The notes: a model not told the origin generated them from the sequence alone. DNA of 64,000 bases from an uncultured Rhizobium sp. (GCA_945952045.1 CAMFHE010000002.1:62001-126000); one strand, 5' to 3'; counted from the stretch's first letter, positions 33,982 to 43,138 are shown. A program made the numbers and translations.

Positions 33982-35391
33982 ATGGCGCAAATCACCGACA
34001 TGCCGGCAAAGGCGGAGAATCCGCTTGCCAGAAGCTTTTACATGACCACATGGCGCTGGCATTTCTATGCCGGGCTGTATGTCGCACCTTTCCTGATCAT
34101 GCTGGCCGTCACCGGCCTGATCATGCTCTGGTCGGCCGTTCTCGTCGGCCGCGACGGGGAGCGGCTCTATACCGTATCGCCGCAAGGGCAGACCATCGCG
34201 GCTTCGGCGCAGGCCGATGCGGCGCTGGCGGCCGTGCCTGGCGGCGCGCTTGTGCAATACATCGCACCGCGTACGCCGGACGAACCCGCCGTCTTCCGCG
34301 TCAAGGCCGAGGACCGATCGGTCATGGTCGCCGTCAACCCCTATCGCGGCGCGGTGCTGGGGCAGTGGGAGCGGCGCAACGCCCTCTACGATCTCGCAAA
34401 CACTATCCACGGCACGCTGCTGGTGGGCGATGTCGGCGACCGGCTGATCGAGATCGCCGCCGGCTTCGGCGTCGTGCTGATCATCACCGGCATCTATCTC
34501 TGGTGGCCGCGCGACGGGCGCGGGCTGGGGCGCAACCTCGCTCCGCAGTTCTCCGGACGCGGACGCCAAGTGTGGAAATCCCTGCACCAGACGGTTGGCG
34601 TCTATGTCTCGGTCATCCTGCTCGCCTTCCTGATTTCCGGCCTGACCTGGGCCGGCATCTGGGGCGAAAAGATGACGCAGGCCTGGAGCACCTTTCCGGC
34701 GGCGAAATGGGACAACGTGCCGCTGTCGGATGCGACCCATGCCAGCATGAACCATGACGGCGTCAAGGACGTGCCGTGGACGCTCGAGCAGACGCCGATG
34801 CCGGCTTCCGGTTCGAATGCCGGCCAGGCGGGCATCGCCGCCGGCCAGCCGGTCGATCTCGACACCGTCGTCGCCTTCGCCCGCGCGATCGGCTTCAACA
34901 AGCGTTTCCAGCTTTCCTTCCCAAGCGGAGAGGAAGGCGTCTGGACGATCGCCCGCGATACGATGAGCAACGACAGCGCCGACCCGCTGTCGGACCGCAC
35001 CGTGCATATCGACCGCTACACGGGCAAGGTTCTCGCCGATGTCGGCTTTGCCGATTACGGCGTCGCCGGCAAGGCCATGGCGGTCGGCATCGCCTTCCAC
35101 GAGGGCGACATGGGCCTGTGGAACCTGACGCTGAATACCGTCTTCTGTCTGTCCATCGTCTTCCTGTCGGTCAGCGGCATCGTCATGTGGTGGAAGCGCC
35201 GTCCCTCGGGCGCCAACCGTCTCGTCGCCCCGGTCGTTCCGGAAAAGCTCGGCCTGTGGAAGGGCGGCGCGCTGGTCATGCTGGCCGTGTCGCTGCTGTT
35301 TCCGCTCACCGGTCTGGTGCTGGTCACCGTGCTGGCGCTCGACATGCTGGTGATCCGTCACGTCAAGCCGCTCAAGCGCGCCCTCAGCTGA
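33982..35391 (+). CDS. PepSY-associated transmembrane protein (PiuB-like)
   Basis: A 469-residue inner-membrane protein with the PepSY_TM layout: a first span after WRWHFYAGLYVAPFLIMLAV, a large periplasmic loop, a second and third span around GVVLIITGIYLWWPRDGRG and VSVILLAFLISGLTWAGIWG, a second loop and C-terminal spans ending near LVTVLALDMLVIRHV. Conserved histidines near the membrane (WHFYAGL, TIHGTLL, SLHQTVG, AFHEGD) are typical and may carry heme for ferric or cupric reduction. AAGGGGA is 6 bases before the start. It is followed by the PCu(A)C and SCO genes. Confidence 0.85.
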   Translation: MAQITDMPAKAENPLARSFYMTTWRWHFYAGLYVAPFLIMLAVTGLIMLWSAVLVGRDGERLYTVSPQGQTIAASAQADAALAAVPGGALVQYIAPRTPDEPAVFRVKAEDRSVMVAVNPYRGAVLGQWERRNALYDLANTIHGTLLVGDVGDRLIEIAAGFGVVLIITGIYLWWPRDGRGLGRNLAPQFSGRGRQVWKSLHQTVGVYVSVILLAFLISGLTWAGIWGEKMTQAWSTFPAAKWDNVPLSDATHASMNHDGVKDVPWTLEQTPMPASGSNAGQAGIAAGQPVDLDTVVAFARAIGFNKRFQLSFPSGEEGVWTIARDTMSNDSADPLSDRTVHIDRYTGKVLADVGFADYGVAGKAMAVGIAFHEGDMGLWNLTLNTVFCLSIVFLSVSGIVMWWKRRPSGANRLVAPVVPEKLGLWKGGALVMLAVSLLFPLTGLVLVTVLALDMLVIRHVKPLKRALS

Positions 35392-35431
35392 GCGGCGCGC
35401 CCTCTTTCGAAAATCCTATGGAGGAATATCC

Positions 35432-35965
35432 ATGCAACGCCTGTTTCCGACCCTGCTCGCGGTCGCGGCCGCCGCCCTTCCGGGCATCGTTTTCGCCCAT
35501 GAGTTCAAGGTGGGCGAGATCGTGGTCGACCACCCCTATTCCCGCGCCATGCTGCCCGGCGCAAAGGTGGGCGGCGGCTATCTGACGATCACCAACGGCG
35601 GGACCAAGGACCGGCTGGTCGGCGCAAGCGCCGAGCGCGCGGGCAGCGTCCAGATCCATGAAATGAAAATGGACGGCGGCATCATGGTGATGCGAGAGCT
35701 GAAGGACGGCATCGCCATTCCCGCCCATGGGAACGTCGAGCTGAAGCCCGGCGGCTATCACATCATGTTCATGAACGTCGCCCAGCCCTTCAAGCAAGGA
35801 GAGGAGGTCAAGGCGAAGCTGCTCTTCGAAAAGGCCGGCTCGGTGGAGGTCGAATTCACCGTCGGCCCGCCTGCGGGCGACGGTGCGGCCATGTCCCACG
35901 ACACCGATGCCAAGGCAGACGACGTGAACGACCCGCACAAGGGCCATGGGGAACACAAGCCATGA
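35432..35965 (+). CDS. Periplasmic copper chaperone PCu(A)C
   Basis: A 177-residue protein with a Sec signal peptide (LLAVAAAALPGIVFA) and the PCu(A)C fold. The copper(I) ligands are visible: His in QIHEMKM, Met 11 positions later (MVMREL), and HIM in GGYHIMFMN, matching the H-x10-M-x(21-22)-H-x-M pattern. The C-terminus is an additional His/Asp-rich tail (SHDTDAKADD, HKGHGEHK). GGAGG is 7 bases upstream. It overlaps the SCO gene by four bases (ATGA); the pair delivers copper to the CuA site of cytochrome oxidase. Confidence 0.92.
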   Translation: MQRLFPTLLAVAAAALPGIVFAHEFKVGEIVVDHPYSRAMLPGAKVGGGYLTITNGGTKDRLVGASAERAGSVQIHEMKMDGGIMVMRELKDGIAIPAHGNVELKPGGYHIMFMNVAQPFKQGEEVKAKLLFEKAGSVEVEFTVGPPAGDGAAMSHDTDAKADDVNDPHKGHGEHKP

Positions 35966-36561
35966 GCCGCCAGCGCAACCCGTTTGCGCTGGCGGGGGGC
36001 ATCGCGGCGACGCTGTTCGTCGCGATCCTCGTCGGCGTCATGGTCTGGGTGGCGATGGACACGCCGCGCTCAGGCCCCTTCGACGCGAAATTCTCGCTCG
36101 TCGACGACCGGGGCAAACCAGTCGATCAATCGCTGTTCAAGGGCAGCCCGGCTCTGGTCTATTTCGGCTATACCCATTGCCCAGAAGTGTGCCCGACGAC
36201 GCTGTACGAGGTCGCCGGTTATCTCAAGGAACTCGGTCCGCAGGGCGCGCCGCTGAAGGCCTATTTCTTCTCCATCGATCCCGAACGCGATACGCCGGAG
36301 GTCATGCACGGCTACGTCACCGCCTTCACCGATCGCATCACCGGCATTACCGGCCGGCCGGAGGAGATGCAGAAGGTGATCGATGGCTGGAAGGTGCATG
36401 CCGCGCGCCTGCCGAGCGAAGACGGCGATTACCACATGAGCCATACGACATCGCTGTTCCTGATCGGCGCGGACGGCCGGCTGAAAGGCCTGCTGCCCTA
36501 CGGCGCCGACCTGGAGCAGGCGCTCGCCAAGATCCGCAACACACTGCTGCGGCATGTCTGA
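35962..36561 (+). CDS. SCO1/SenC-family copper chaperone
   Basis: A 199-residue membrane-anchored thioredoxin-fold protein: one N-terminal span (about residues 10-32), then the copper-binding CxxxC in THCPEVCPTT and the distal His in DYHMSHTTSLF. SCO proteins assemble the CuA centre of cytochrome c oxidase with PCu(A)C. It is the last gene of the rightward module. No T-rich terminator directly follows; a 6-bp hairpin at 36628-36646 has no T-run. Confidence 0.92.
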   Translation: MSRQRNPFALAGGIAATLFVAILVGVMVWVAMDTPRSGPFDAKFSLVDDRGKPVDQSLFKGSPALVYFGYTHCPEVCPTTLYEVAGYLKELGPQGAPLKAYFFSIDPERDTPEVMHGYVTAFTDRITGITGRPEEMQKVIDGWKVHAARLPSEDGDYHMSHTTSLFLIGADGRLKGLLPYGADLEQALAKIRNTLLRHV

Positions 36562-36714
36562 ACGACGTCCAATAATAAGATCAGCCCACTCTATTCTCCC
36601 AGATTATCGAATTACCCGCTATCGTCGCGGTGTCTCCGAAACACCGTCGGGCAAGGGGCGCGGCGACGCGGCCGCCGGCGATCCGGTCGGATCGGCAGGC
36701 AAGCGTTCACGTAA

Positions 36715-36747
36715 ATGGAAAAAGGGCGGCGCAGGGCCTGCGCCGCC
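36715..36747 (-). terminator. Terminator of the GlcG/ROK sugar operon
   Basis: GGCGGCGCAGG (36725-36735) and CCTGCGCCGCC (36737-36747) form a strong GC stem, followed on the minus strand by CTTTTTCC. It ends the leftward operon whose last stop is at 36785, and faces the rightward copper module. Confidence 0.75.
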
Positions 36748-36784
36748 TCGGACCGTTCATGGGAAAGACGGGCGGGCCGATGCC

Positions 36785-37213
36785 TCAGGGCGCGAGCTGC
36801 GCCAGAAAACGGTCGATACCGGCCTGGGCGCATTCGCTGTCCTGGGCGGGCGTTCCCGAACTGATGCCGATCGCGCCGACGACATCGCCATCGACGATGA
36901 CGGGGATGCCGCCGGCCACGACCAGCAGCTTGCCGCCGAGGGCGGAGTTGATGCCATAGGCGGGCTTGCCGGGCTGGCTCGCCTCGCCATAGCTTTCGGT
37001 CGTGCGTTTTGCGCCGGCGGCGGTGAAGGCCTTGTCCTGCGCGATGATCGTGCTGGTGATCTTGCCGCCATCCATGCGTTCGAAGGCGATCAGCTGGCCG
37101 GATTCGTCGGTGACCGCAATGCACATGGGCACGCCGATCTCCTTTGCTTTATCGCGCGCGCCGGCAATGAGGATGCGGGCGTCTTCGAGGCTCAGTCTCT
37201 TGATGGTCAGCAT
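36785..37213 (-). CDS. GlcG/HbpS-family protein
   Basis: A 142-residue single-domain protein of the GlcG/HbpS (DUF336) family: start MLTIKRLSLEDARILI, then VPMCIAVTDESGQLIAFERM and the conserved GGIPVIVDGDVVGAIGISSG. The start at 37213 is chosen; a longer frame lacks support. Members bind heme, cobalamin or small organic acids, or assist dehydratases, and often sit in glycolate and diol operons; no enzymatic role is established. It is the last gene of the operon, 17 bases after the ROK kinase. Confidence 0.85.
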   Translation of the reverse strand: MLTIKRLSLEDARILIAGARDKAKEIGVPMCIAVTDESGQLIAFERMDGGKITSTIIAQDKAFTAAGAKRTTESYGEASQPGKPAYGINSALGGKLLVVAGGIPVIVDGDVVGAIGISSGTPAQDSECAQAGIDRFLAQLAP

Positions 37214-37230
37214 GATGCGGTTCCGATGGA

Positions 37231-38208
37231 TCAGGTGATGGAAATGGGTTGCATGTGATCTTGCGTGCCGGCGGCGAGAAAAGCCAGCGCCGCAGCGCCG
37301 ATCAGGCCGGAATTCTGGCCGAGCGCGGCATGCACGACCGGCACATCCTTGAAAGCCGGCATGGCCCATCTGGCGATATAGCCCTGTATGCCGGGATGCA
37401 GACGCTCGAATTCATGCGACAGCCCGCCGCCCATGACGATCACTTGCGGGCTGAAAATGTGCAGCAGGCTGGTGAAGCCGCGGCCGAGGAGCTCCGCCTC
37501 CTCGTCGATCAGGCGATTGGCGAGGATATCGCCCCGGCGCGCCGCCGAAAACACCGACCGGCTGTCGACCGGCGCGCCTTCCGCGCCCAGCAGCGTTTCG
37601 GTGCAGGCAAAGGCCCGCTCCCGCGCCCGCTGGGTAAAGGCGGTGCCGGAGGCATAGGCCTCGAAACATCCCCTGTTGCCGCAGGGGCAAAGCGCGCCGT
37701 CCGGCATGACCGACATGTGCCCGATATGCCCGGCCATGCCCTTGCGGCCGCGCAGCACCCGCCCGTCGGCGATCACGCCGCCGCCAAGCCCGGTGCTGAC
37801 GGTGGCATAGACGAGGTTTTCGAGGCCCTGGCCGGCACCGAACTGCCATTCGCCGATGGCGGCGGCGATCCCGTCATTTTCGAGGCTCACGGGATAGGCG
37901 AAGCGCTTCTGCAGCTCCTTCTTCAGCGGAAAATCGACGAAACCAGCCAGCGTCGGGATATCGCGCGCAATGCCGGAAAACGTATCGATCGGCCCCGGCG
38001 TCGAGACGCCGATGCCGACGACCGATGCCTGGCCGGCAGCGGCGATCAGGCCATCGGCCAGCATCTTGATCTGGGCGAGCACGCGCTCCGGCCCGGCCAT
38101 CGCATCCGTCCGCTCCTCGGCGCGCGCGAGAACCTCTCCCCGCTCGTTGACGAGTGCGGCACGCACCTGCGTGCCTCCAAGATCGATGCCGATGGCGATC
38201 TCATGCAT
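37231..38208 (-). CDS. ROK-family sugar kinase
   Basis: A 325-residue sugar kinase with the ATP-binding motif GIDLGGTQVRAAL at the N-terminus, the catalytic Asp in LENDGIAAAIGE and the ROK zinc signature CPCGNRGCFEAYASG. It lacks the N-terminal helix-turn-helix of ROK repressors, so it is a kinase. Start MHEIAIG at 38208; the gap to the RPE-like gene is 13 bases. It probably phosphorylates a hexose or hexosamine for the epimerase and isomerase encoded alongside. Confidence 0.9.
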   Translation of the reverse strand: MHEIAIGIDLGGTQVRAALVNERGEVLARAEERTDAMAGPERVLAQIKMLADGLIAAAGQASVVGIGVSTPGPIDTFSGIARDIPTLAGFVDFPLKKELQKRFAYPVSLENDGIAAAIGEWQFGAGQGLENLVYATVSTGLGGGVIADGRVLRGRKGMAGHIGHMSVMPDGALCPCGNRGCFEAYASGTAFTQRARERAFACTETLLGAEGAPVDSRSVFSAARRGDILANRLIDEEAELLGRGFTSLLHIFSPQVIVMGGGLSHEFERLHPGIQGYIARWAMPAFKDVPVVHAALGQNSGLIGAAALAFLAAGTQDHMQPISIT

Positions 38209-38221
38209 GAGTGGTGGACCT

Positions 38222-38923
38222 TCAGAGGGAATGAAGCCATGCCATGCGCTCCTCAAGCGAGGGCGCATTGAAGGCGAGCGAGCCGAGGACCACCGTTTCC
38301 GCACCCGCGGCCCGCAGCAGCGGCACGGTATGTTCGCGGATGCCGCCATCGGCGGCGAGAACGATGCGATGCGAGGCGCCGCAATCGGCGATGATCACCT
38401 TGGCTTCCTGCAGGCGCGCGCCGGCGCGCTCATCCAGCCCCTGCCCCTTGACGCCGATCGCGGTGCCGAGCAGCGTGATGAATTGCAGGCGCTCGGCATA
38501 ACGGCGGATGCGCTCGACCGGCGTTTCCACCCGCAGCACCATGCCGGCGGCGATGCCGCGACGGTCGAGGAGGTCGAGAGCGGCGTCCGCAACGCCTTCG
38601 TTTTCCACATGCAAGCTGATGAGATCGCTGCCGGCATCGGCAAACTGCTCGATCTGCGACAGCAGGATATCGTCGGCCACCATGAGATGGACGTGGATCG
38701 GGCGCGCCGAGACCTTGCGCACGCCGGCCACCAGATCGGGGAAGAACAGCATGGCCGGCGCGAAATGGCCGTCGGCGACATCGACATGCAGCACGTCGAC
38801 ATAAGGCTCGACGCGGGCGAGATCGTCGGCCAGCCGCACGAGATCGGCAGACCAGACGGAGAATTCGGCGATCAGGCGATCCTTCGGCAGATCGGCGATC
38901 CAGCTTTGTGCGGAAATGGTCAT
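38222..38923 (-). CDS. Ribulose-phosphate 3-epimerase-like protein
   Basis: A 233-residue TIM barrel of the Rpe/AlsE family. The metal ligands and bases are present: FSVWSADL, VDVLHVDVADGHF (His and Asp), IHVHLMVAD (His) and LAADGGI (Asp). The usual DPGFGGQ phosphate-side loop is replaced by GTAIGVKGQGLDE, so the substrate may differ from ribulose 5-phosphate; an allulose-6-phosphate or tetrulose-type role is possible. It overlaps the hydrolase gene by four bases. Confidence 0.85.
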   Translation of the reverse strand: MTISAQSWIADLPKDRLIAEFSVWSADLVRLADDLARVEPYVDVLHVDVADGHFAPAMLFFPDLVAGVRKVSARPIHVHLMVADDILLSQIEQFADAGSDLISLHVENEGVADAALDLLDRRGIAAGMVLRVETPVERIRRYAERLQFITLLGTAIGVKGQGLDERAGARLQEAKVIIADCGASHRIVLAADGGIREHTVPLLRAAGAETVVLGSLAFNAPSLEERMAWLHSL

Positions 38924-39729
38924 TTCTGGAGGTCCTTCAGGAACAGGCGCATGGCGTGGTGGAAATCGGCGACGTATTGCGCCTTGCTTTCCGCCTTGGG
39001 GGTGATCTGGACGAAGCGCGCGGCGGGAATTTTCTGAGCCAGCGCGCGCGCATGGGCGATGGGGTGGACGAGGTCGCGTTCATGGCCGATGACGAGCGTC
39101 GGTTGCGACAGGCGGGCAAGTTCCTCGTCCCCGACACCGGGGCCATCCGCCGAGATGGCGGTGAGCAGCGCGGCGGTCACGGCAATCGGCTCGCGGGCGA
39201 AAAAGCCGGTGAGCGAGGCCAGATTGTCCGGGGCCTCGGCGGCAAGCTGCCGGCCGATGGTGCCAGAGAGAAAGGCCGCCTTGGCCTCTTGCGGCGCAAG
39301 CTGCGCCAGCAGCCGGCCGACCTCGGCATTCGGCGCCATGTTCTCGGGCGCCGCCGCCGTCAGCCAGGCGGGTCGGGCGAGAATGAGCGCGGAGACGCGT
39401 TCGGGACGCTTGACGGCAAGGCGCAGCGAAATCGCCGCCCCCATGGAAATGCCGCCGATGATGACCGGCCCGTCCAGCTCGGCCGCGATATAGGCGGCGA
39501 CATCGTCGGCGAAGGTTTCGATCGAAAACCGATCCAATGCGCCCGGCTGCGAACGGCCATGGCCCCGCGCCTCGATGGTGATGCGGCGAAATCCCGGTTC
39601 CGGTGGAAAGGCTTCCGCCGTCTGGCCGGCATCGCCGCAAAGACCGTGCAGGAAGACGACCGGTTGCCCCTCTCCCGCGCTATTGACGTTCAGCAGCGTG
39701 CCGTCGCTGGTCTCGAAGCTGGAATTCAT
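38920..39729 (-). CDS. Alpha/beta hydrolase
   Basis: A 269-residue alpha/beta-fold hydrolase. The oxyanion element FLHGLCGD is near residue 28, the nucleophile Ser95 is in GGISMGAA, the acid is in GHERDLVHP and the base in DFHHAMRL. It overlaps the genes on both sides by four bases (epimerase downstream, isomerase upstream). It may be a lactonase or esterase acting on the dehydrogenase product; this is inferred from the Gfo/Idh/MocA gene in the operon. Confidence 0.85.
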   Translation of the reverse strand: MNSSFETSDGTLLNVNSAGEGQPVVFLHGLCGDAGQTAEAFPPEPGFRRITIEARGHGRSQPGALDRFSIETFADDVAAYIAAELDGPVIIGGISMGAAISLRLAVKRPERVSALILARPAWLTAAAPENMAPNAEVGRLLAQLAPQEAKAAFLSGTIGRQLAAEAPDNLASLTGFFAREPIAVTAALLTAISADGPGVGDEELARLSQPTLVIGHERDLVHPIAHARALAQKIPAARFVQITPKAESKAQYVADFHHAMRLFLKDLQK

Positions 39730-40559
39730 CGGCTCGCCCCGAACTTTTCCGTCAGGAAACGGGCAGCGCCTTCGGCTTCGCTGGCGGCAAGCCCATGCGT
39801 GACGAGGCTGCCGGTAAAGCCGATGGATTTCAGGCGGCCAAGGTAATGGGCATAATCGAGCACCCCCTTGCCGGCGGTGGCGAAGCTGCCATCGGGATTG
39901 CGGTCCTTGGCATGGGCCATGACGATGCGGTCGGCAAGCAGGTCGATGGCGGACGAGACAGTATCGTGCTGTTCGGCAAGGGTCGCCTTCTCGAAGAGAT
40001 TGGCGGGGTCGAGCACGATCTTGACGCGCGGGCTCTGCATCTCGTCGATCAGCCGGCGGGCCTTTTCAGCGGAGTTGACGACATTGGCAAGCTCCGGCTC
40101 GATGCCGAGATCGATGTCATAGCGATCCGCGATGCCAACAGCCGTTTCCATGGCCTTGACGAGGTCGCGCCAGGCATCCGGCGTGTCATTGTCCGGATGT
40201 TCCTTCCACTGGTCGAGCGCATCGCGCGTGCCGGTGCAGAGCGTGATCAGCCGGGTGGACAGGGCGTGGCTGCGTTCGGCGAGAACGGCAAGCCGGCGAT
40301 GTCCGGCATCGCGGACGGCGGGATCGGGATGGATCATGTTGTAGGTGCCGGAAACGGCGACGATCTCGACGCCAGCCGCCCCTGCCGCATCGGCAACCGC
40401 GCGCGCCTGCGCCTCGTCGATGGCATCGGGCATGGCGGCAAGGCCGGAACAGGCCATGTTGTATTGGGCGGCGGCAAAACCCGCCTTGGCGACCGCGTTC
40501 AGGACCGCACCCGGATCGGTGCCTTCAAAGGTCTTGGCGAAGATCCCGAGCTTCATCAC
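39726..40559 (-). CDS. Sugar phosphate isomerase/epimerase (xylose isomerase-like TIM barrel)
   Basis: A 277-residue AP_endonuc_2-type TIM barrel. The metal-binding residues appear as LGIEPELANV, KIVLDPANLFE, MAHAKDRN and the final Glu near the C-terminus is not clear. It acts on a sugar or polyol as in the IolE/IolI/DTE groups. It overlaps both neighbours (Gfo/Idh/MocA dehydrogenase upstream, hydrolase downstream) by four bases. Confidence 0.82.
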   Translation of the reverse strand: MMKLGIFAKTFEGTDPGAVLNAVAKAGFAAAQYNMACSGLAAMPDAIDEAQARAVADAAGAAGVEIVAVSGTYNMIHPDPAVRDAGHRRLAVLAERSHALSTRLITLCTGTRDALDQWKEHPDNDTPDAWRDLVKAMETAVGIADRYDIDLGIEPELANVVNSAEKARRLIDEMQSPRVKIVLDPANLFEKATLAEQHDTVSSAIDLLADRIVMAHAKDRNPDGSFATAGKGVLDYAHYLGRLKSIGFTGSLVTHGLAASEAEGAARFLTEKFGASR

Positions 40560-41632
40560 ACACCACCCTCGACATCTGCGAGCGCGACAGGCTTGCCGCT
40601 TTCGACCGAACGGGCAATGGCGACCATGGCGCGCACCGAAGCCAGGCCATCGTCGATATCGGCCCCTTCCATCGGCGCGCCATCGAGGATCACGCGGGCG
40701 AAGCCTTCGACCTGACGGCGATAGAAATGGCCGTCGGCGCCCAGCACCCGGTGCGTCGCGCCATCGGCCTCGCGGAAGATGTCGACCTCGCTCGACTTGT
40801 AATACCAGGGGTTATAGGTCTTGCCGAGAACGCTGCCGTTCTTGCCGTAAATCTGGAAACCCTCGTGCCAGTCCATGCGCACCTGAACCGTCAGGTCGAG
40901 ATGGCCGAGCGTGCCGGAGGCGAATTCGACATCGACGAACCAGCACCAGATGCCGGCGCGCTCCGAAAGATGGGCCTGAACCGAAACGATATCGCCGGCG
41001 AAATATCGCGCGGTGTCGATCAGGTGGCAGCCATGCGCCAGCATGTAATAGCGGCGCAGATCGGCCTTGGGGTTGGTCGAAGGCTTCTTGGCATTGGCGC
41101 TGGTGACGATCAGCGGCTGGACGGCATCGGTCATCGGATAACGATGCGTGCTGTCGCAATACCAGGCCTTCAGCGCGATCATTTCGCCCATTTCATCGGC
41201 GATGAAGGACTTTGCCGCCTGCAGGCCGGCATCGAAACGCTTCATATGGCCGACCTGGAAGGTCTTGCCCGATTTCTCGACGGCGTCCTTCAGGGCAAGG
41301 CATTCCTCGACCGTCACGCCGACGGGCTTTTCGCAAAGCACATGTTTTCCCGCTTCCAGCGCCCGCAACGAGGCCGGAACATGGAAGGCGTCGGCGGTGG
41401 CGATGATCACCGCATCGAGATCGGGATCGGCGAGCATCCGGTCGTAGTCGTTATAGGTTTTTTCGGCCCCATGGGTGATCGCCATGCGCTCGCGCAGATC
41501 GTCGGCGACGTCGCAGATCGCATAGAGATCGGCATTGGCCGCCTTGGTGCAGCTTTCGAAATGGGCCGCCTGGGCAATCTGGCCCGCTCCCAGCACGCCC
41601 ACGCGAAGGCGCCGTTCCTGTTTTGCTGGCAT
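40556..41632 (-). CDS. Gfo/Idh/MocA-family oxidoreductase
   Basis: A 358-residue NAD(P)-dependent dehydrogenase. The N-terminal Rossmann motif is RVGVLGAGQIAQAA, the signature EKP is in GKHVLCEKPVGVT, and the catalytic helix has the conserved MLAHGCHLIDTARYF. The start at 41632 (MPAKQE) is chosen because a GGGGG ribosome-binding stretch lies close upstream; an ATG at 41659 is possible. It likely oxidises a sugar or inositol at one hydroxyl. It follows the ABC ATPase gene by 69 bases and overlaps the isomerase gene. Confidence 0.88.
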   Translation of the reverse strand: MPAKQERRLRVGVLGAGQIAQAAHFESCTKAANADLYAICDVADDLRERMAITHGAEKTYNDYDRMLADPDLDAVIIATADAFHVPASLRALEAGKHVLCEKPVGVTVEECLALKDAVEKSGKTFQVGHMKRFDAGLQAAKSFIADEMGEMIALKAWYCDSTHRYPMTDAVQPLIVTSANAKKPSTNPKADLRRYYMLAHGCHLIDTARYFAGDIVSVQAHLSERAGIWCWFVDVEFASGTLGHLDLTVQVRMDWHEGFQIYGKNGSVLGKTYNPWYYKSSEVDIFREADGATHRVLGADGHFYRRQVEGFARVILDGAPMEGADIDDGLASVRAMVAIARSVESGKPVALADVEGGV

Positions 41633-41701
41633 TGCTGCCCCCTTCTCAAATCTGGTCATGTGCCGGCGCCGCAGCTTGCGGCGCCTGTGAATGGAAATCG
41701 T

Positions 41702-42847
41702 TCAGAGGGCCGCGTGGGTCTGCACGTTGAAGAAATGCAGCTTGGCGGGATCGATGGCGAGATCGATGCGCTCGCCCGGCTTGATGGCGCTGGTCGCCTC
41801 GAACTTCGCCACCGCATTGGCCGCGCCGGAGAGATCCTCGACCGCATCGGGATCGCCGGAATCGACCCGCGACGCCTCGATCTTCAGATGCACGATCAGT
41901 TCCGAACCAAGCTCCTCGATGGTCCTGACGGTGGCGGGAATGGTCGGATAGGCGGCGCCCGACGGCAGGCGGCTGTCATAGAGGTCTTCCGGGCGAATGC
42001 CGAAAACCACGGGCTGGCCGTCGAAGGCGTCGAGGCGGGGAACCCGCGCGCGCACGCTCTCCGGCAGCGGAATGGAAAAGTCTGGGAGCCGGATCGCTCC
42101 GCCTTCCAGACGTCCTTCGAAAAGGTTCATCGAGGGAGAGCCGATGAAACCTGCGACGAAAGCATTGACGGGGTTGTGATAGAGGGCCTTCGGCGTATCC
42201 ACCTGTTGCAGCACGCCGCCCTTGAGCACCGCGACGCGATCGCCCATGGTCATCGCCTCGGTCTGGTCATGGGTCACATAGATGGTGGTCACGCCGAGCT
42301 GGCGTTGCAGGCTGGCGATTTCGGCACGCATCTGCACGCGCAGCTTGGCATCGAGGTTGGACAGCGGCTCGTCCATCAGGAAGGCCGCAGGCTCGCGAAC
42401 CATGGCGCGGCCCATGGCCACGCGCTGGCGCTGGCCGCCGGAAAGCTGCGCCGGCTTGTTCTGCAACAGGGTTTCGAGCTGCAGGATCTTGGCGATCTCG
42501 TTGACCCGCTTCGTCCGCTCGGCCTTGTTCTTGCCGGCGAGCTTCATCGAGAAGGCGATGTTGTCGAAGACGGTCATGTGCGGGTAGAGCGCGTAGCTCT
42601 GGAACACCATGGCGATGTCGCGATCCTTGGGCGGCAGATCGACGACATCCTGGCCGCCGATGCTCAGCGTGCCGCTGGTGATATCCTCAAGACCGGCGAT
42701 CATGCGCAAGGCCGTCGACTTGCCGCAGCCGGATGGCCCGACGAGGATCAGAAACTCCCCGTCATGGATCGTCAGGCTGAGTTCCTTGATCGCATGATAA
42801 TTGTTTCCATAGGTCTTGCAGATCTTGTCCAGCACAACCACCGCCAC
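41702..42847 (-). CDS. UgpC/MsmX-type ABC transporter ATP-binding protein
   Basis: A 381-residue MalK-like ATPase. The start is GTG at 42847 with GGGAGG about 7 bases upstream; no ATG fits before the conserved domain. Walker [10 protein letters not shown] is near residue 37, signature [15 protein letters not shown], Walker [17 protein letters not shown] and switch VTHDQTEA, followed by a C-terminal TOBE-type regulatory domain. It heads the leftward sugar operon, yet the matching CUT1 binding protein and permeases are at 49587-52812, so it probably serves that transporter. Its promoter lies in 42848-43094. Confidence 0.9.
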   Translation of the reverse strand: MAVVVLDKICKTYGNNYHAIKELSLTIHDGEFLILVGPSGCGKSTALRMIAGLEDITSGTLSIGGQDVVDLPPKDRDIAMVFQSYALYPHMTVFDNIAFSMKLAGKNKAERTKRVNEIAKILQLETLLQNKPAQLSGGQRQRVAMGRAMVREPAAFLMDEPLSNLDAKLRVQMRAEIASLQRQLGVTTIYVTHDQTEAMTMGDRVAVLKGGVLQQVDTPKALYHNPVNAFVAGFIGSPSMNLFEGRLEGGAIRLPDFSIPLPESVRARVPRLDAFDGQPVVFGIRPEDLYDSRLPSGAAYPTIPATVRTIEELGSELIVHLKIEASRVDSGDPDAVEDLSGAANAVAKFEATSAIKPGERIDLAIDPAKLHFFNVQTHAAL

Positions 42848-42960
42848 GTCGCATCCTCCCTGCACTGTCCCGATACCATCGGCGACGGCCTCCACCGCCG
42901 CGACCCGGTTTTCGACAGAAGGCTAGGACTGGACGGCAAAGTCAAGATGGCAAAACCGGA

Positions 42961-43030
42961 ATTTCGAAATGCACGAAGCTTCGATTGCAAATCCAAGCAT
43001 ATGATATTAAATATTATTTTTCAAAATAAT
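42961..43030. promoter_or_regulatory. AT-rich promoter region with ATTTCGAAAT and ATTATTTT-TC-AAAATAAT palindromes
   Basis: The 320-base gap 42848-43167 holds the promoter of the ABC-ATPase operon. ATTTCGAAAT at 42961-42970 shares TTTCGAA with the two sites around the DeoR gene (44959, 45063). ATTATTTT/AAAATAAT (43013-43020 and 43023-43030) is a second palindrome. The DeoR protein encoded at 45171 is the likely binder of the first; nothing is known for the second. Confidence 0.5.
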
Positions 43031-43094
43031 GGCAGATTTGCACGATATTTTATTTTTTGACGCGCGTAATTTTTTATGATCGATCGATGCCGGA

Positions 43095-43138
43095 AACAGC
43101 AAGAAACCGGCTCCGGGGACGCATCGCGTCCGCCGGAG
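43095..43138 (-). terminator. Likely terminator of the aldolase-PfkB operon
   Basis: CTCCGG-GGACGC (43111-43122), loop ATC, and GCGTCC-G-CCGGAG (43126-43138) pair over 12 bp with one bulge. On the minus strand a T-rich tract (CCGGTTTCTTGCTGTTT) follows. It lies 30 bases after the PfkB stop and before the ATPase promoter. Confidence 0.6.

Noticed and set aside
36628..36646. Hairpin CGGTGT/ACACCG downstream of the SCO gene considered as its terminator
   Set aside because: Only a 6-bp stem and no T-run; the true end of the rightward transcript is not visible.
40727..43060. 777-codon plus-strand open frame antisense to the dehydrogenase and UgpC-type ATPase genes
   Set aside because: It lies opposite two clear enzyme genes with full domain motifs, has arginine/histidine/glutamate-rich low-meaning sequence and no ribosome-binding site. 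Such shadows are common in GC-rich DNA.
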